A stretch of DNA of 64,000 nt from Branchiostoma floridae (taxonomy: Eukaryota; Chordata; Leptocardii; Amphioxiformes; Branchiostomatidae): contig NC_049994.1 in assembly GCF_000003815.2 (NCBI RefSeq), forward strand, positions 777,910-841,909. Reading direction: 5' to 3'. The position numbers and the translations under genes were made by a program. Below the pieces are notes generated by a model. That model was given only the letters and a program-made list of their open reading frames with translations. It was not told the DNA's origin and made no database searches. Positions 53,703 through 64,000 of the stretch are shown one piece after another. Position 1 is the first letter of the stretch, and each line of letters starts with the position of its first letter.

Positions 53703-55100
53703 GGACTATTCTTGAACCTATAGCTAATAACTTTTCTGTGTATTCATGAGGTAAACACCTGTGTATTCATGAGGTGGCAGGACCAACTTGTGACAGTGTA
53801 TCTCAATGTGTAAAGGGCAGCCCACTTCTAAAGATCATCCAAATGTTCACCAAAAGTCAAAGGATTTTTTTTATTAGTTAAGTCCTACCACATTGAGCAT
53901 AAATTAAATGTACATATATGTCCAATGTTACATGACATTGTATTAGTATATGGAACTGGTCCTATCATCCCAGGGGAGTCTGTCAATCAGCACGACATCT
54001 AAAACAGTGTACATTGTAGCACAGGCATTCTTGTACAATGTACATGTTGTTCCTGTCCATGGAAACCCTACTTTCCATATTCAACATTACAATACAAGCC
54101 ACCCAACCCCACACCATCCACAGAATGTGGTATGTAAGTTTGAGTGTATCGTCATAGTAATTCTATTTCGTAGTAATATAATTATTATCAAGTTGATGTA
54201 GCATCGTAGTATAGTTTGCATTTTCTTAAGTGAATTTTGATAAAAACATGACTAATAATACTTTGATTAATGGCCAGTGAGTCAAGGTTCATGGGCAATT
54301 GCAGGATGTTTCCAGCCCAAATGTACCAGTTATAGTATATATTTCATTTGGCCTCCCTATCACTGAAGTTGGAATAGGTCATTATGTTGGTGTGAATACT
54401 CAGTATGTGAGGTTGCTATTGCAATCATTGCATTTTCATGTACATTGAAACAGGAAAACTTTTCAATAACCCATTGACAACAGCTGTCATTCTTGTTTTG
54501 CTCAGTACGTTTAACGCTATATATAGATGTACAGGTATGTAGTTGAAGGGGTACTAAACTCCAGAAGGGGCTGTAATTTTCCAATCAATTATATATGCAT
54601 AAATGAACATATTATCAGCCAAATTTTTGCAAGATTCCATTTGTGGTGAATTAGGTATCATGTGGATATAAAACATTAATAAGACACTCACTAAACCCAT
54701 GCAGACCCTAGGCCTTTCCTGATGCATTCCATATATGTGTAGACATTTCCTTCATCGTGAATATTTTCTGATTAAATGAGGGGCGATAAGAACACCAAGG
54801 AGGCCAATTGTTCACAGTCATGCAAATATAAATGTGCAAATATAAATACAGTCCTTTCACAATGGCGTACTGTATACATCCTGTATTGATGTAATGACTC
54901 TGAAAGTAACTGTCTGAGCTGGCCATCAATGTTATGCAATATATAAACCAGGCTCTTGTTGAATTTCAAAAAGATGTTTAAACATTAAGTCATTAATATA
55001 ATTGATAATAAGAATCAATAATGTTTTGCTTATTTTTCTTGCATAGCAGTAACATGCTTTCAAAACAGATAGCAAAGTCTTCTATTAACGTAAAGGTTTG
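53703..55100. other. Intergenic stretch between convergent SPOP and methyltransferase genes
   Basis: AT-rich. Contains a short duplicated GTGTATTCATGAGGT (53737 and 53761). A minus-strand polyadenylation signal AATAAA (TTTATT on the plus strand at 55118-55123) lies about 60 bp past the methyltransferase stop. No gene seen. Confidence 0.45.
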
Positions 55101-55184
55101 TGGCGTAAACAAACATATTTATTATATAGTTGTGGACAAATTGTGCCAGATGGAGAGCTGTGATGACAGCACTACAGACTGGCG

Positions 55185-55341
55185 CTACAGCTTGTCAATG
55201 ACATGGTAGAACTTGAATGGCTTGCCCTCCTCAGCAGCTGACTTGTGCTGGGCATACAGAGTGTGCGTGTAGCCACCAACAAAACATGTCTTCAGCAGCT
55301 TTTCAAACTCCTCCAAGGTCAATGGCCTAGCAGATGATGAC
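55185..55341 (-). CDS. GNMT-like terminal exon
   Basis: Acceptor CCTGACACAG; reads SSSARPLTLEEFEKLLKTCF then VGGYTHTLYAQHKSAAEEGK and PFKFYHVIDKL, TAG at 55185-55187. The ending F..HV..K matches the GNMT C-terminus. Confidence 0.75.
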
Positions 55342-58300
55342 CTGTGTCAGGGATAAATGTTCTTAATAAAAGTTGTTTGATACAGGAACTTGCCAGCAAC
55401 AATATTATCTTATTACACTGTATTATACGGATGTGTTTAATAGCCTGTGTGTCCATAGACCAGTTCTTGTTACCATAATACAAAGTCAGAAACACGCCTA
55501 ATAGTACAGGTATGTACTTACACATTCTGATTATGTTTTGAAGCCAATGATGAGTGATTTTCTATAATTACATGTAGCTCTCAGAAATACTTTTAAAAAG
55601 TAGGAGCTTCACATTGCTACCATATGTTTAATAATTACATGTTTTATATTTAGGGATGGATATTTCCATTCATGATTTTCAGAATATAGAAAATATTATG
55701 GAGAATCCAAGAAAATATCTACCGTGGTTTGGCTGTTGTGTTGTCCATGTCATTGGTGAGCTGATCAGTTCCCTACAGAACATTGGAATGGCCAATCACC
55801 ATGTTAGCCATGACTACTGGTATGTTACAGAACATGTCACCTGAAAATGAACTAGGACTAAAACACATTCTGAACTGTTTGATTCAGGCCACAATTTGAC
55901 TCAGTCTTAATCTGATTTAAGGCCTTTATTTCAACTTGATGGTTTGTTCAGCCATATGGCCACTTTTTAACAATTGGACTAACCTGAGCTGCAAGCAAAG
56001 GCAAAGATAAAGTCTGTGTGAAGTACACTGTATTATTGAGACATGCATGATGAGGGCTGGGCCTAACTCTCTACTGGATCAGACACTAAATTGTTAATCA
56101 CATGTACTTCAAACATTTTGAGTGTCATCCATCAGTTTCAGGCCCACTAGAATGAACTGGCAGAACTAGTCAATACCACAATTACAATGTAATGCTAGGT
56201 CACCTTTATCCGCGGGGGTAACCTATATCCGTTGCTTTCAGCAATGGGTATTTTAATATAGGGATATGAAGTTGACGGACAGTAGTTTAAAACTAAAATA
56301 TTTTTAACATCTTGAAACCAATGTCTGTCCAGTTGATATCCCTTAAACAAAAAACACAACGGATATAGGTTACCCTGCAGATAAAGGTGAACTAGCGTTA
56401 CTAGTATACAAATGTATAACACATACATGTAACTGGATTGCAGTTCAGCAAGATTATCATAGTCACGAAGTCATATATAGAAATTACTGATAAGTAAATT
56501 ATGTCAGGATAACAATACCTGCGGGATATTTCTGGAAAAGGGTTATGTATGTCACTTAAAATGTCAGGAAGTAATCTCGGAATTTTGTTTGTTTTATTTG
56601 GGTCTCCATAAGCGTTACAGAAAGTTCACACTTTCTGCTTGGAGTCTGCTTACAATGCAAGGGAAATGTGAAGAACAAACAGAAATCTTATACAATTTAT
56701 AAACAGAAAATTGAATAAATCAAATGTAACTTAAAGTGAGCGGGAGAGGTCAACATACGATAATGGAAACATATTTTGGGTTTTGTATGCAAAGGCATTC
56801 AAAAGTGATAAAAATTGACGAAAAATATAAACATATGAAGTGCAAAACTAATCATAACAAACATTTGATTAGATATGATAACGTAGATAAAGCATATCTT
56901 ATTCAGTTGTAAAGATTGAATGAAGCAGGTGCCTTAGATCTTTGTTCCACAGAGCAATGCTTCCAGACACTGCCTTTTACTACAACTATTTAATGGTAAC
57001 TAAGTAACTGTCTGGAGCTGTTCTGTGTAGATTGGGACTTCTAACATAATTATGATGATGATAATCCAACTGTTATGAATGGACATGTAAAAATGGAAGC
57101 CTACATGGGATTCCTCTGGGTCTCCCTCCAGGTGGTCGATCACCATCACCCCTCCTTTTTTCAGCAGAATGGACATATTGGAAATGGCAGCCCTCATGTC
57201 TTCCTGGTGTAATGTAGTGAAGATGTTGTTCAAACACAGCACAGCGTCAAACCCTGCACCAATCACCACTCCCTCCTGCCCAAGGTCCTGCTCCAGTGTG
57301 GACAGTCTGGCCTTGGCTATGACTGGGAACCAGGAGATTATTATTAACTCATGCTGAAACATGTTGGCACTGTGCTGGTACTGTGCTGCTCTTGCACAAT
57401 GCCAACATCCCTCAATGAAAGTTAAAACTTAACTTGAAGGCCACGCTGACTTGATTTTATGGATGACATCTGCATGCATTTTCACCTGTTCTAAAAAAAA
57501 TGGCTACAATAGCAAATTTTTGTTTAATTTGAACCGCATATTCTTACATATTCAACCACAAAAATAAAACCGGTGAACATTTCATGATCAACACCAAGAT
57601 CATTCAGAACATTCTGATGAAGTGTAACGTTAAATGTGGTTGAGGGAATTTTTTTATAAGAGCTTTTGACTCGAAAGTTTCCAGTATTTCATGTTTTATT
57701 AATGTTAAAATCATAGAATTTACTAAATTAGCATAGGTCAAGTTCAGTTGCTCACCCCACATGTCAAATCCAGGCTGTGACCTTTTCTTCCACCTCAAAG
57801 TCATGACCTTTCTCAGGCTGGCATCACTGTTGTCACAGCTGACCATCTCCAGACCCCCCTCCACCAGAGCTAAGGAATCTCCCCTGAACATGGATCACAA
57901 CATATAACGTTACCTTCACGTCTTAATGTCAACTCCATCATGCACGTACTCTGCCACATCAACCATCTACGGTGTTTGAAGTTTTCTCTTTTAAAGTCTT
58001 AAGGTCTAGCCCTGCAGTTGAAAAGATCTCCCTGAACTGTAAGGAAGCAGGTCAATCATCCTCACACAGGACACCTTACAGTTACATGTAGAACTAGAGT
58101 TCCACAAACACATACCTTTGACAAATAAACCAGGTTTGTTATATAGAAAGATATCTGTAGACATAAATAATTTATTGATAAAGTCACACGAACTCTAATC
58201 ACATGCACACAAACATACACACACACGCACACACACACACACACACACATCCAAATAGTACCAAAAACATAACCTTGGCAAAAGTAATTATTGCTGAACA

Positions 58301-58429
58301 ACATTACCCTTCTCCACAGGCTGTGTCCAGGACCCGCTTGCAGTTTCTCTGCCCCAGGACTGTACCAAGCCAGCCCAGGCGAATGGAGGGGGCTGGGTCC
58401 ACCTGGCCTTGCATTGTCAGAATGGATTA
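55185..58429 (-). CDS. GNMT-like SAM-dependent methyltransferase (multi-exon, incomplete)
   Basis: Class I methyltransferase closest to glycine N-methyltransferase, which moves the SAM methyl group to glycine in the cytosol. Clear exons in transcription order: 58308-58429, 57756-57883, 57105-57322 and 55185-55341. They encode CKRVLDTACGEGGDSLALVE (SAM motif I, split across the first junction), EMVSCDNSDASLRKVMTLRW (motif post I), GFDAVLCLNNIFTTLHQEDM, GGVMVIDH, and a last exon RPLTLEEFEKLLKTCFVGGY ending HVIDKL and TAG. Phases join for the first three exons. The N-terminal ~40 residues of GNMT and a stretch of about 70-90 residues before the last exon were not securely found. A weak candidate (56556-56645, with TKFRDYFLTF) ends in an in-frame TAA. 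It could be a diverged paralogue or partly broken. Confidence 0.75.
56189..56401. mobile_element. MITE with CTAGTTCACCTTTATC ends
   Basis: GTAATGCTAGGTCACCTTTA then TCCGCGGGGGTAACCTATAT CCGTTG, inverted at the right as CAACGGATATAGGTTACCCT then GCAGATAAAGGTGAACTAGC GTTAC. The arms are about 45 bp. A second copy is at 59337-59600. Confidence 0.88.
57105..57322 (-). CDS. GNMT-like exon, motifs II-III
   Basis: Begins after TTCCCAG; reads IAKARLSTLEQDLGQEGVVI, GAGFDAVLCLNNIFTTLHQE, ILLKKGGVMVIDHLEGDPEE SH. Donor GTAGGC. The plus strand is open here too but unconvincing. Confidence 0.8.
57441..57500. mobile_element. Solitary end of the GGCCA(T/C)G..GATTTGATT family
   Basis: GGCCACGCTGACTTGATTTT then ATGGATGACATCTGC matches the ends of the 873-bp element at 35296-36168. 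It lies in an intron of the methyltransferase gene; no partner end was seen. Confidence 0.55.
57756..57883 (-). CDS. GNMT-like exon, motif post I
   Basis: Begins GGGAGATTCC after TTCAG; reads DSLALVEGGLEMVSCDNSDA then LRKVMTLRWKKRSQPGFDMW. Compared with GNMT, the order VE.G..V.S.D.SD..L....RW..R..P.FD.W is kept. Donor GTGAGC. Confidence 0.8.
58090..58290. mobile_element. Short ACTAGAGTTC-family copy with internal (CA)n
   Basis: AACTAGAGTTCCACAAACAC then ATACCTTTGACAAATAAAC at the left and AACCTTGGCAAAAGTAATTA at the right, with a CA-rich microsatellite at 58203-58250. Confidence 0.6.
58308..58429 (-). CDS. GNMT-like exon with SAM motif I
   Basis: Acceptor TTGTATTTTATAG; an in-frame TAA directly follows it, so the ATG at 58414 (MQGQVDPAPSIRLGWLGTVL) could be the start. 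An alternative acceptor inside the exon (GCCAG before GTGGACCC) would allow more N-terminal exons. Donor GTAATG after GGAGAAGG. Confidence 0.7.
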
Positions 58430-59184
58430 CTATAAAATACAAGGGAATTGGAATGAGTAAAGAATACCTAATTTTGGAGATTTTTTTTTAATTTACATGT
58501 TATTACCCAAAATAAGATTTAGTTCAAGCCCTATGGAAAAATGGAATCTGAAGACTATTCGGTAAACAGTATCAAAAAGGATAACCCAAAAAATTTTAAA
58601 TAATGTATAAAGCAAATTTTGAAAAATCAATTTTTTTACGATTTTGTTTCAACTTGTCTCTCCTTAAAATTTTAATTCACAGCTGTTGTACCACCAGCAG
58701 AGTTCCACAATCTGATTTGCTAGCAATTACATAAATTATACAACATGTACATTTTTGTATAATACAACCTTTCTAGTCAGCATAAGTTTGGCAATTCCAT
58801 TGCCTTAATTATAGTTAGAGCAAGTCTTATCATAGGACAATTGTTTAATAACTGATTCTTTAATGGTCAGAGCAATAAAGAATCAGTAATTAAATGAGAT
58901 GGAGGGTAACCAACGACGACGAGTATTGCTTTTGTACGATGTGATGAGTGTTCATATCTGTATCTCTATGTTCCCTTATCTAAACTCTACTTAAAGTAAA
59001 ACCATTTAGTTATTACCCTCAATCATAGATGGGAAATGTAGATTATGCTGCCTCAATGGAGAGTGCCTCTGGGTGTTTTTCTTGCCCAGTTGTTCTTGTT
59101 TATTGTAAAGTTCAATCATGGCTCAGTGGCGTCACAAACAGTCATGGATCAGTACACAGAAATTCGACACATCCAGACAATTGC

Positions 59185-59300
59185 AAATGTGTGTGTGTGT
59201 GTGTTTGTATCTCTGTGTTTGTGTGCTTGCGCGTGTGTGTGTTTGTGCTTGTGTGTGTGTGTTTGTATCTGTGTTTGTGTGTGTTTGTAACACTAGTTCA
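59185..59300. repeat. (GT)n-rich microsatellite
   Basis: Long runs of TGTGTGTGTT/TGTGTGTGCT variants. The Cys/Val-rich frames over it are artefacts. Confidence 0.9.
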
Positions 59301-59336
59301 CCTTCATTTGCAGGGTAACACAAAGCGCATACACAA

Positions 59337-59600
59337 GCACACAAACAAACACATAACGCTAGTTCACCTTTATTAGCGGGGCTTTATCCGTCGTACCTAA
59401 AAACAGGATATTTAGGGATATCACGTTGATGGACGGTGGTTTCAAATTACATTTTTTGCAATATAATGTAGTTTGAGACCACCATCTGTCAACTTGATAT
59501 CCAGAAATACCCTTGTTTTTAATACAATGGATAAAGGTTACCCCGCAAATAAAGGTGAAGTAGCGTTATGTGTTTGTTTGTGTGCTTGTGTGTTTGTGTG
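59337..59600. mobile_element. MITE with inverted (CA)/(TG)-rich shoulders
   Basis: CACACAAACAAACACATAAC then GCTAGTTCACCTTTATTAGC at the left; GGTGAAGTAGCGTTATGTGT then TTGTTTGTGTGCTTGTGTG at the right. The core shares GGATATTTAGGGATATCACG-type and CAACTTGATATCC sequence with the 56189 copy. A truncated third end is at 59288-59320. Confidence 0.8.
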
Positions 59601-60699
59601 TGCGTGCATGTGTGTGTTTGTATCTCTGTGTTTGTGTGTGTGTGTGTTTTTGTGCTTGTGTTTGTATGCTTTGTGTGTGTGTGTGTGTGTTTTTGTGCAG
59701 ACTATCAGGATAATAGTAGAGATATGCCTAATATCTAAGAAGCAACAGCATCAAATGTAAGATAATTACTTTGTCATGAGATTATTAGAGACAGAGCTTC
59801 ATATGTTCTAACATCCAGTAGACTGGGTAATGTGGCGTTATGATGTACATGTGTACATGTACTATTGTCATATACCAAGAAAGGAACAAATGCAGGGCTT
59901 GCCATGCACACCCCTTTCCTCACACTTCTTTTGAGGCTGGGTACAATACCAGTGAAGACAAAAAAAAGTTGAGTCAGGACTGTTTGCTGAATGTTAGGTG
60001 TTTTCCCTTTAGACAGAAGCTAATATTGGATGTTGGAACAAATATTGATCGTACATGTACTGGATCATTGACTGGAGACAGTCATAGAATGCCCCTCTGT
60101 GTCAGCGGTGGATTGTGTGTGTGTGTGGGGGGGGGCTCGGGGGGTGTCATAGGTAGCCATGGCCGTATTTCTTTGTATATCGCTGATTAAATCAAATCAA
60201 ATCAAAGAGACAAAACCTAGCAACACAAGCATAACAATTGTTTTCTGTCTTCTTAAGAGGAGTATTTTTAAGAGAAGATGTAAGTATTCAAAACATGTGA
60301 ATGGGTGCATACACACACTGCATGTAAGAATATTGCCTGTTTTGTGTGTGTGAGCAGGTATACAAATGTATGTACAATACATAGAAACACAGTCACTAAA
60401 ATGCACTCACCACAGCTCACACATACACACACAGTCACATATACACGCACAGATGAACCCTCACACAAGCACATTACAAGTCTTACTGAGCCTGGTTTGG
60501 TTTATCTGACTTTTCACATTGTTGCCATGGTCACTGATCCTGATCTGTTGCATGGCATAATTCTGGGATATTTCCTATGTGAGCAGACATCAAAGGGAAC
60601 AGGTACAATTAATTCACATTGTGTTGAACTTGAGAATAATGGCAGGCGGGCACACACAGTCCTCGGCAGGTGTGTAAATAGCCTGCCAGGCTGTCATCA

Positions 60700-61550
60700 G
60701 CGAGCAGACATGGCCATTGCATATTTTATGCAAATTACTCATTTGCATAACTTATGCACGGTGATGTTCACCTCCAACTAACAAATACATGTCCTAAAAA
60801 CAAATACAAGTATAAAGTTCCCATCACTTATCATTAATTGATTTAGCCATTTTTATGTCAACTATGTAAATGATTTGTCATTTGCATGTTTGGTATCTAT
60901 GTCCCAAATATCATGAATTACACGTGTGGGACAGTTATCGAAAACAATGGAATTACGCAATTTCCTCATTAATCATGCAAATCGGGTCCTTATTTGCATA
61001 AGATGCATATCATTGTTTACAGTTTTGCCAAAGCTACCTACATGCCCAAGATGATGGAAATCCTTCATTACTTTCTTCAGTCATCCTGCTTGGAATGTTT
61101 TCACAAAAATGTCCCTGCAGTTCTAAAATCAAATGTTAGGGTACTCAAACCTGCACTGCCTTGTCTTGGAGTTAAATGCTACCTGTCACCCAATTCTCAA
61201 GTATTAAGACCTTATCATGTCTGAGACAAGAGGCACATCGATTAAATGTATTTCACTTATTAATTTGTATTTCACCTTGTACATATTTGTCTAAGTTGTC
61301 TACATAACAAAAATCACGAAAATCCGTTATTATTTTCTTGAGTTATCCTCTTCGAATTTTTTTTACAAAAATGTCCCTGCTATTCCAAAACTAGCCGCTA
61401 GGCAGCCCAAACTTATGTCACTCCTTCCCGAGCACAACAGCTATGTAACAACCCAAAATCGTGACCATAGCTTGTTCGGAACACAAGACATCAGACCCAA
61501 AAGTTTTGCTGCAGTGCCGAGGGACAAATGTAGTTGAGTGTTTCCATCTT
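60700..61550. mobile_element. Decayed ACTAGAGTTC-type interior sequence
   Basis: Phrases such as 'TTAATCATGCAAATCGGGTC', 'CCGCTAGGCAGCCCAAACTT' and 'TTTTGCTGCAGTGCCGAGG' repeat those of the 23.4-24.7 kb element. No clear ends; non-coding. Confidence 0.5.
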
Positions 61551-62174
61551 ACCCCTGGTTAGAGGGTCTGCATGCTCTTTTACGTAAGGCGTAAGTAGCC
61601 TATTTTTATTCGTAATTCGTAGGGTAAAGCATTTTACAAATGTATCTACCTAATTCATAGAGAGGTGACCAAATTTAGCATAATTGCCTTCCTTGATTTA
61701 GAGTAATACGTAGGGGGCTCTTCTGAATTCAGCGTAAATCGCTGTCGGAACCCCCAATGCAGACCCTCGTTATCACCTACAAGTGCGCAATCCTCTCAAC
61801 GGGTTTTCTGTGACGTCAGCCCACGGGTGGAATGCTGCCGTGCTGGGTGTACTTAATGTGACAATCCTTATATACCACTACTGGCGAAAGGTTTTCCTCT
61901 GGGAGTTCCGACACATATTGCATGATTCAAAGAAGCAGGGATTTGTCTTTTGAATGTCCGTCCTCGGCCGGCTAAACCCTCTGGTAGCAAAACTCCCCTG
62001 TCAAGTTTTTTCTCTCCCTATTAACGTTATAACCAGCATAGTCAGTCTGGTAGAGACTACGTCTAACAATTTCAAAGCGGAACAAAGATGTGAAATCAGT
62101 GCAAGCATTGGAATCATTCCCACTCCTTTTAACGTTCAAGTAAAATCTGTTGGAAACGTGAAAAAAAGGCTTAC

Positions 62175-62481
62175 CTCCTGTGCAGACTACAAGTGACACT
62201 GCACATATATGTACAACGTTGGTGACGCACAGTTTGTTTCTTGACCTGGGCCGTGTGCAGACATTGGGAGCGAGAAGGGTGCAACACAAAATAGGGCCGC
62301 TTGCAAAGGTAAATGTCTCCTTTGCCACAGCTCGCCAAAGACACAGTAGGTAAGGATACATGATTTCTCTATTGCTTTCCTTTTCTTGTAATGTAGCGGC
62401 TAAAAAGATCTCCCGTAAGGCTGGGAGTTGATTGTCAGTGCTGTTGGCATGACGCAAAAACGAGATAGTGAATGACGCCAT
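62175..62481 (-). CDS. Candidate first coding exon, unknown protein
   Basis: An ATG at 62481 (GACATGGCGTCATTC, YY1-like context) opens a 169-codon frame, the longest unassigned frame on this side. A good donor (ACAGGAG before GTAAGCC) would end the exon at 62175 after 102 codons plus one base. It starts MASFTISFLRHANSTDNQLP, then EIFLAATLQEKESNREIMYP and YLLCLWRAVAKETFTFAS. No signal peptide or domain is recognised. It may begin the methyltransferase transcript or a separate gene. CpG content makes long chance frames more likely, hence modest confidence. Confidence 0.35.
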
Positions 62482-63220
62482 GTCTTACTGACGACACCTG
62501 TCCGAACTCTGGGCCTGGGACAGTTGGCTTTTGGCGCCTATGTCTCACCGATCTACTCACGTTCGAGTTCCATGGAGCTACCTTACGTTTGAGGCATGTC
62601 TATACATATGTGTAGACGTTTTGTAACTCTACACTGGCCAAATCGCTTGGAAAACTAATGGGCCCTATATTTAGCTATAAAGTTACACGAGCGCATCGGG
62701 TGGGGGTCCGGCTGCAGAGCTGTAACGCTCCAATGGTCACTTGTCTGCAGGTGTTAACGTTTAGTGAGAAGGAGCTTCCACAATGACAATTTGAAAAAAA
62801 GTATTTTTTTAAGTGGGCCACCTTGCAACGTAATATTTAGCTACATGGACTATGAAATGTTTTCACAGCATTTGTTTGAAGATAATCCAATAAGGAATGT
62901 TTGTAAGATGGGCTTGAAAGATCAGGCATTCCGCGTCGTCGTTGACCTGTTAATGTTTCTTTCAGATCAAGGTTTTTCCAACAATATCAGGTGTTCCTGA
63001 CAGAAGCACCCACGAGGCGTACAGCACAGCGCTCCTCACGGCAGGACTGACGCCACAACACAACCACCTGCAGCCGCGTATCGGCATGACGGAGTCCGTT
63101 CCATTGCGTGTCTGTCTTTTTTTACCCGTGGTCGTGTGAGAAAAAGTTTAAGTTCTGCTGATCGACAATTCTAGATGAAAAATGGCTTTTATAGACTCTC
63201 ATCCTTGAAGGGCAAACAAG
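62482..63220. promoter_or_regulatory. Possible bidirectional promoter
   Basis: This interval separates the divergent candidate exon on the minus strand and the zinc-transporter first exon on the plus strand. It has scattered CpG clusters (62520-62600, 63000-63090). No TATA box is obvious. A frame at 62764-63000 on the plus strand is probably untranslated or chance. Confidence 0.4.
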
Positions 63221-63460
63221 ATGTACTCGCTGTTGGTGTTTATGGTACTCCTGAGTGGCTTGTGGCTGCAGACGAGAGCTGACATCGCACAAGACAGGGA
63301 GGGACTACGTCAGCATACAAACACAAGTTTAGCGGACTCAGCTGCAGCTAACTCCACCTCGGACGTGCTGCTGTCTGTGTTCCAGAAGTACGGGACAGGA
63401 GACGGCACGATAGACTTTCATGGATTTGAGAAACTCCTGACGAGCCTCGGTCTGGGGAAG
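63221..63460 (+). CDS. First coding exon of LIV-1-type zinc transporter (SLC39A6/A10-like)
   Basis: ZIP proteins of the LIV-1 group import zinc across the plasma or organelle membrane. The ATG at 63221 (AACAAGATGT, A at -3) opens 80 codons, ending in AAG at a consensus donor GTAAGC, phase 0. Residues 1-20 (MYSLLVFMVLLSGLWLQTRA) form a signal peptide. Near the exon end VLLSVFQKYGTGDGTIDFHG then FEKLLTSLGLGK matches the extracellular N-terminal block of ZIP6/ZIP10 ('F.KYG....L...G.EKLL..LGLG'). The His-rich region and transmembrane helices must lie in exons beyond the window. Assignment to ZIP6 versus ZIP10 is not possible from this exon. Confidence 0.72.
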
Positions 63461-64000
63461 GTAAGCCGTCGTCCCCATATTTTTCTTGTTAAAGTTAGGA
63501 AAGTGTGCAGTACTTATGCATTTCATATATTATATATTATACAAGAAATACAGTTGGGTGGGAAAAACCTCTGGGTCTATTCTCAAGCTGCTGATAGTTG
63601 TAACCTTATATGAAATAGTGCAATATTCAGAAAGTGCAATATGTAAGTTTTGCCATTTTATTGTGCAATATGTTTAAAGAATTTTAAAAACAGTTTGTAT
63701 TTCAGTAGTCTGACGCACACAATTGTTCTTTTTTAATATGTCTTACCTTGCGCCCTCTGGACGTAGTAAGTCCAGAAAAAGGGCTGACTTAGGTATTTTA
63801 ATCTGTCTTTCATCTTGTATTTGTATGTCTAAGACTCAATAAAGATGATTCTGATCCCCCTCTCGATGCGCGCATTTGCGTCACACTTGCGTCATTGCGG
63901 GGTTCGAAAGATACTCAACGAATTTCAGAGATAAAGAACGAATTGTCTTACTTTTTGTGTATTTTGTCGTCTTCTAAGTCATACTTTTACGTATTACGCA
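63461..64000 (+). other. Intron of the zinc-transporter gene, runs off the window
   Basis: Starts with GTAAGCCG. Contains AT-rich sequence and a LINE/SINE-like 3' tail ('TTGCGCCCTCTGGACGTAGT' then AATAAAGATGATTCTGAT at 63838-63856). No further exon was seen before 64000. Confidence 0.55.

Larger units (their letters stand above)
58430..60690. other. Upstream region of methyltransferase, microsatellite-rich
   Basis: Apart from the MITE and the GT repeats, nothing coding was recognised. A G-run lies at 60118-60140. Missing N-terminal methyltransferase exons could be hidden here. Confidence 0.35.

Noticed and set aside
55656-55844. 62-codon plus-strand frame, considered as an exon (acceptor TATATTTAG and a GGTGAG donor are present)
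   Set aside because: It opposes the methyltransferase gene, resembles no protein, and has no partner exons.
56195-56428. 77-codon minus-strand frame
   Set aside because: It runs through a MITE and its inverted arms; the sequence VTLVHLYLQG is just the translated arm.
59029-59376. Cys/Val-rich frames over the GT repeats (also 59473-59760 and 58203-58460)
   Set aside because: These are microsatellite artefacts: (GT)n reads as alternating Cys and Val in one frame.
61954-62196. 80-codon plus-strand frame
   Set aside because: It is the shadow of the longer minus-strand frame from 62481 and has no recognisable features.

Overview
This is a gene-sparse, intron-rich and transposon-rich animal genomic window. 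It is most likely from a cephalochordate (amphioxus, Branchiostoma) or a closely related marine invertebrate deuterostome. The evidence is a SPOP orthologue that looks both vertebrate-like and arthropod-like, phase-consistent GT-AG introns, moderate GC, and a very high density of short terminal-inverted-repeat (TIR) elements of the kind I associate with amphioxus. The species call is inference; 'metazoan nuclear DNA' is secure.

Protein-coding content. (1) 1-897, minus: an exon running off the left edge, made of about 12 in-frame copies of a 23-24 residue Glu/Lys/Arg-rich repeat. (2) 10414-10566, minus: first coding exon of a small secreted protein or peptide precursor. (3) 34055-50783, plus: SPOP, the MATH-BTB-BACK substrate adaptor of CUL3 ubiquitin ligases, complete except for an ambiguous N-terminus. 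It has nine coding exons that join without a frame break to 361 codons from the first available ATG. (4) 55185-58429, minus: a class I SAM methyltransferase resembling glycine N-methyltransferase. Four exons are clear; an N-terminal part and a middle part were not securely found. (5) 62175-62481, minus: a candidate first exon of unknown identity. (6) 63221-63460, plus: the signal-peptide exon of a LIV-1-type (SLC39A6/A10-like) zinc transporter, continuing past the right edge. Items 5 and 6 diverge from a shared ~740-bp promoter region.

The rest is mostly transposable-element debris, often nested. There are pieces of non-LTR retrotransposon reverse transcriptase (7.1, 16.5-18.1, 19.9-21.0, 32.4-33.6, 37.7 and 43.9 kb), a mariner MITE with a remnant transposase N-terminus (40.6 kb), a pogo/Tigger-like MITE (40.2 kb), a Harbinger-like element with a Myb-like remnant (49.4 kb), a 2.1-kb hAT-like element with an intact 8-bp target duplication (34.9-37.0 kb), and several unnamed TIR families. 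The first SPOP intron after the N-terminal exon is inflated by three levels of nested insertion.

The most unusual signal lies at 29-42.5 kb. It is a set of short TIR elements with the same architecture (a CAGGG-type end, a palindromic subterminal pair, more copies inside in both orientations). In each element the repeated 7-8 bp word is different: TGCACCCA, TGCAAGT, TGCAGGT, GGACAAGT, GGAGCGC, TGCGACC or GGCGTAC. All copies within one element change together, which suggests matched change of a DNA-binding specificity and its sites.
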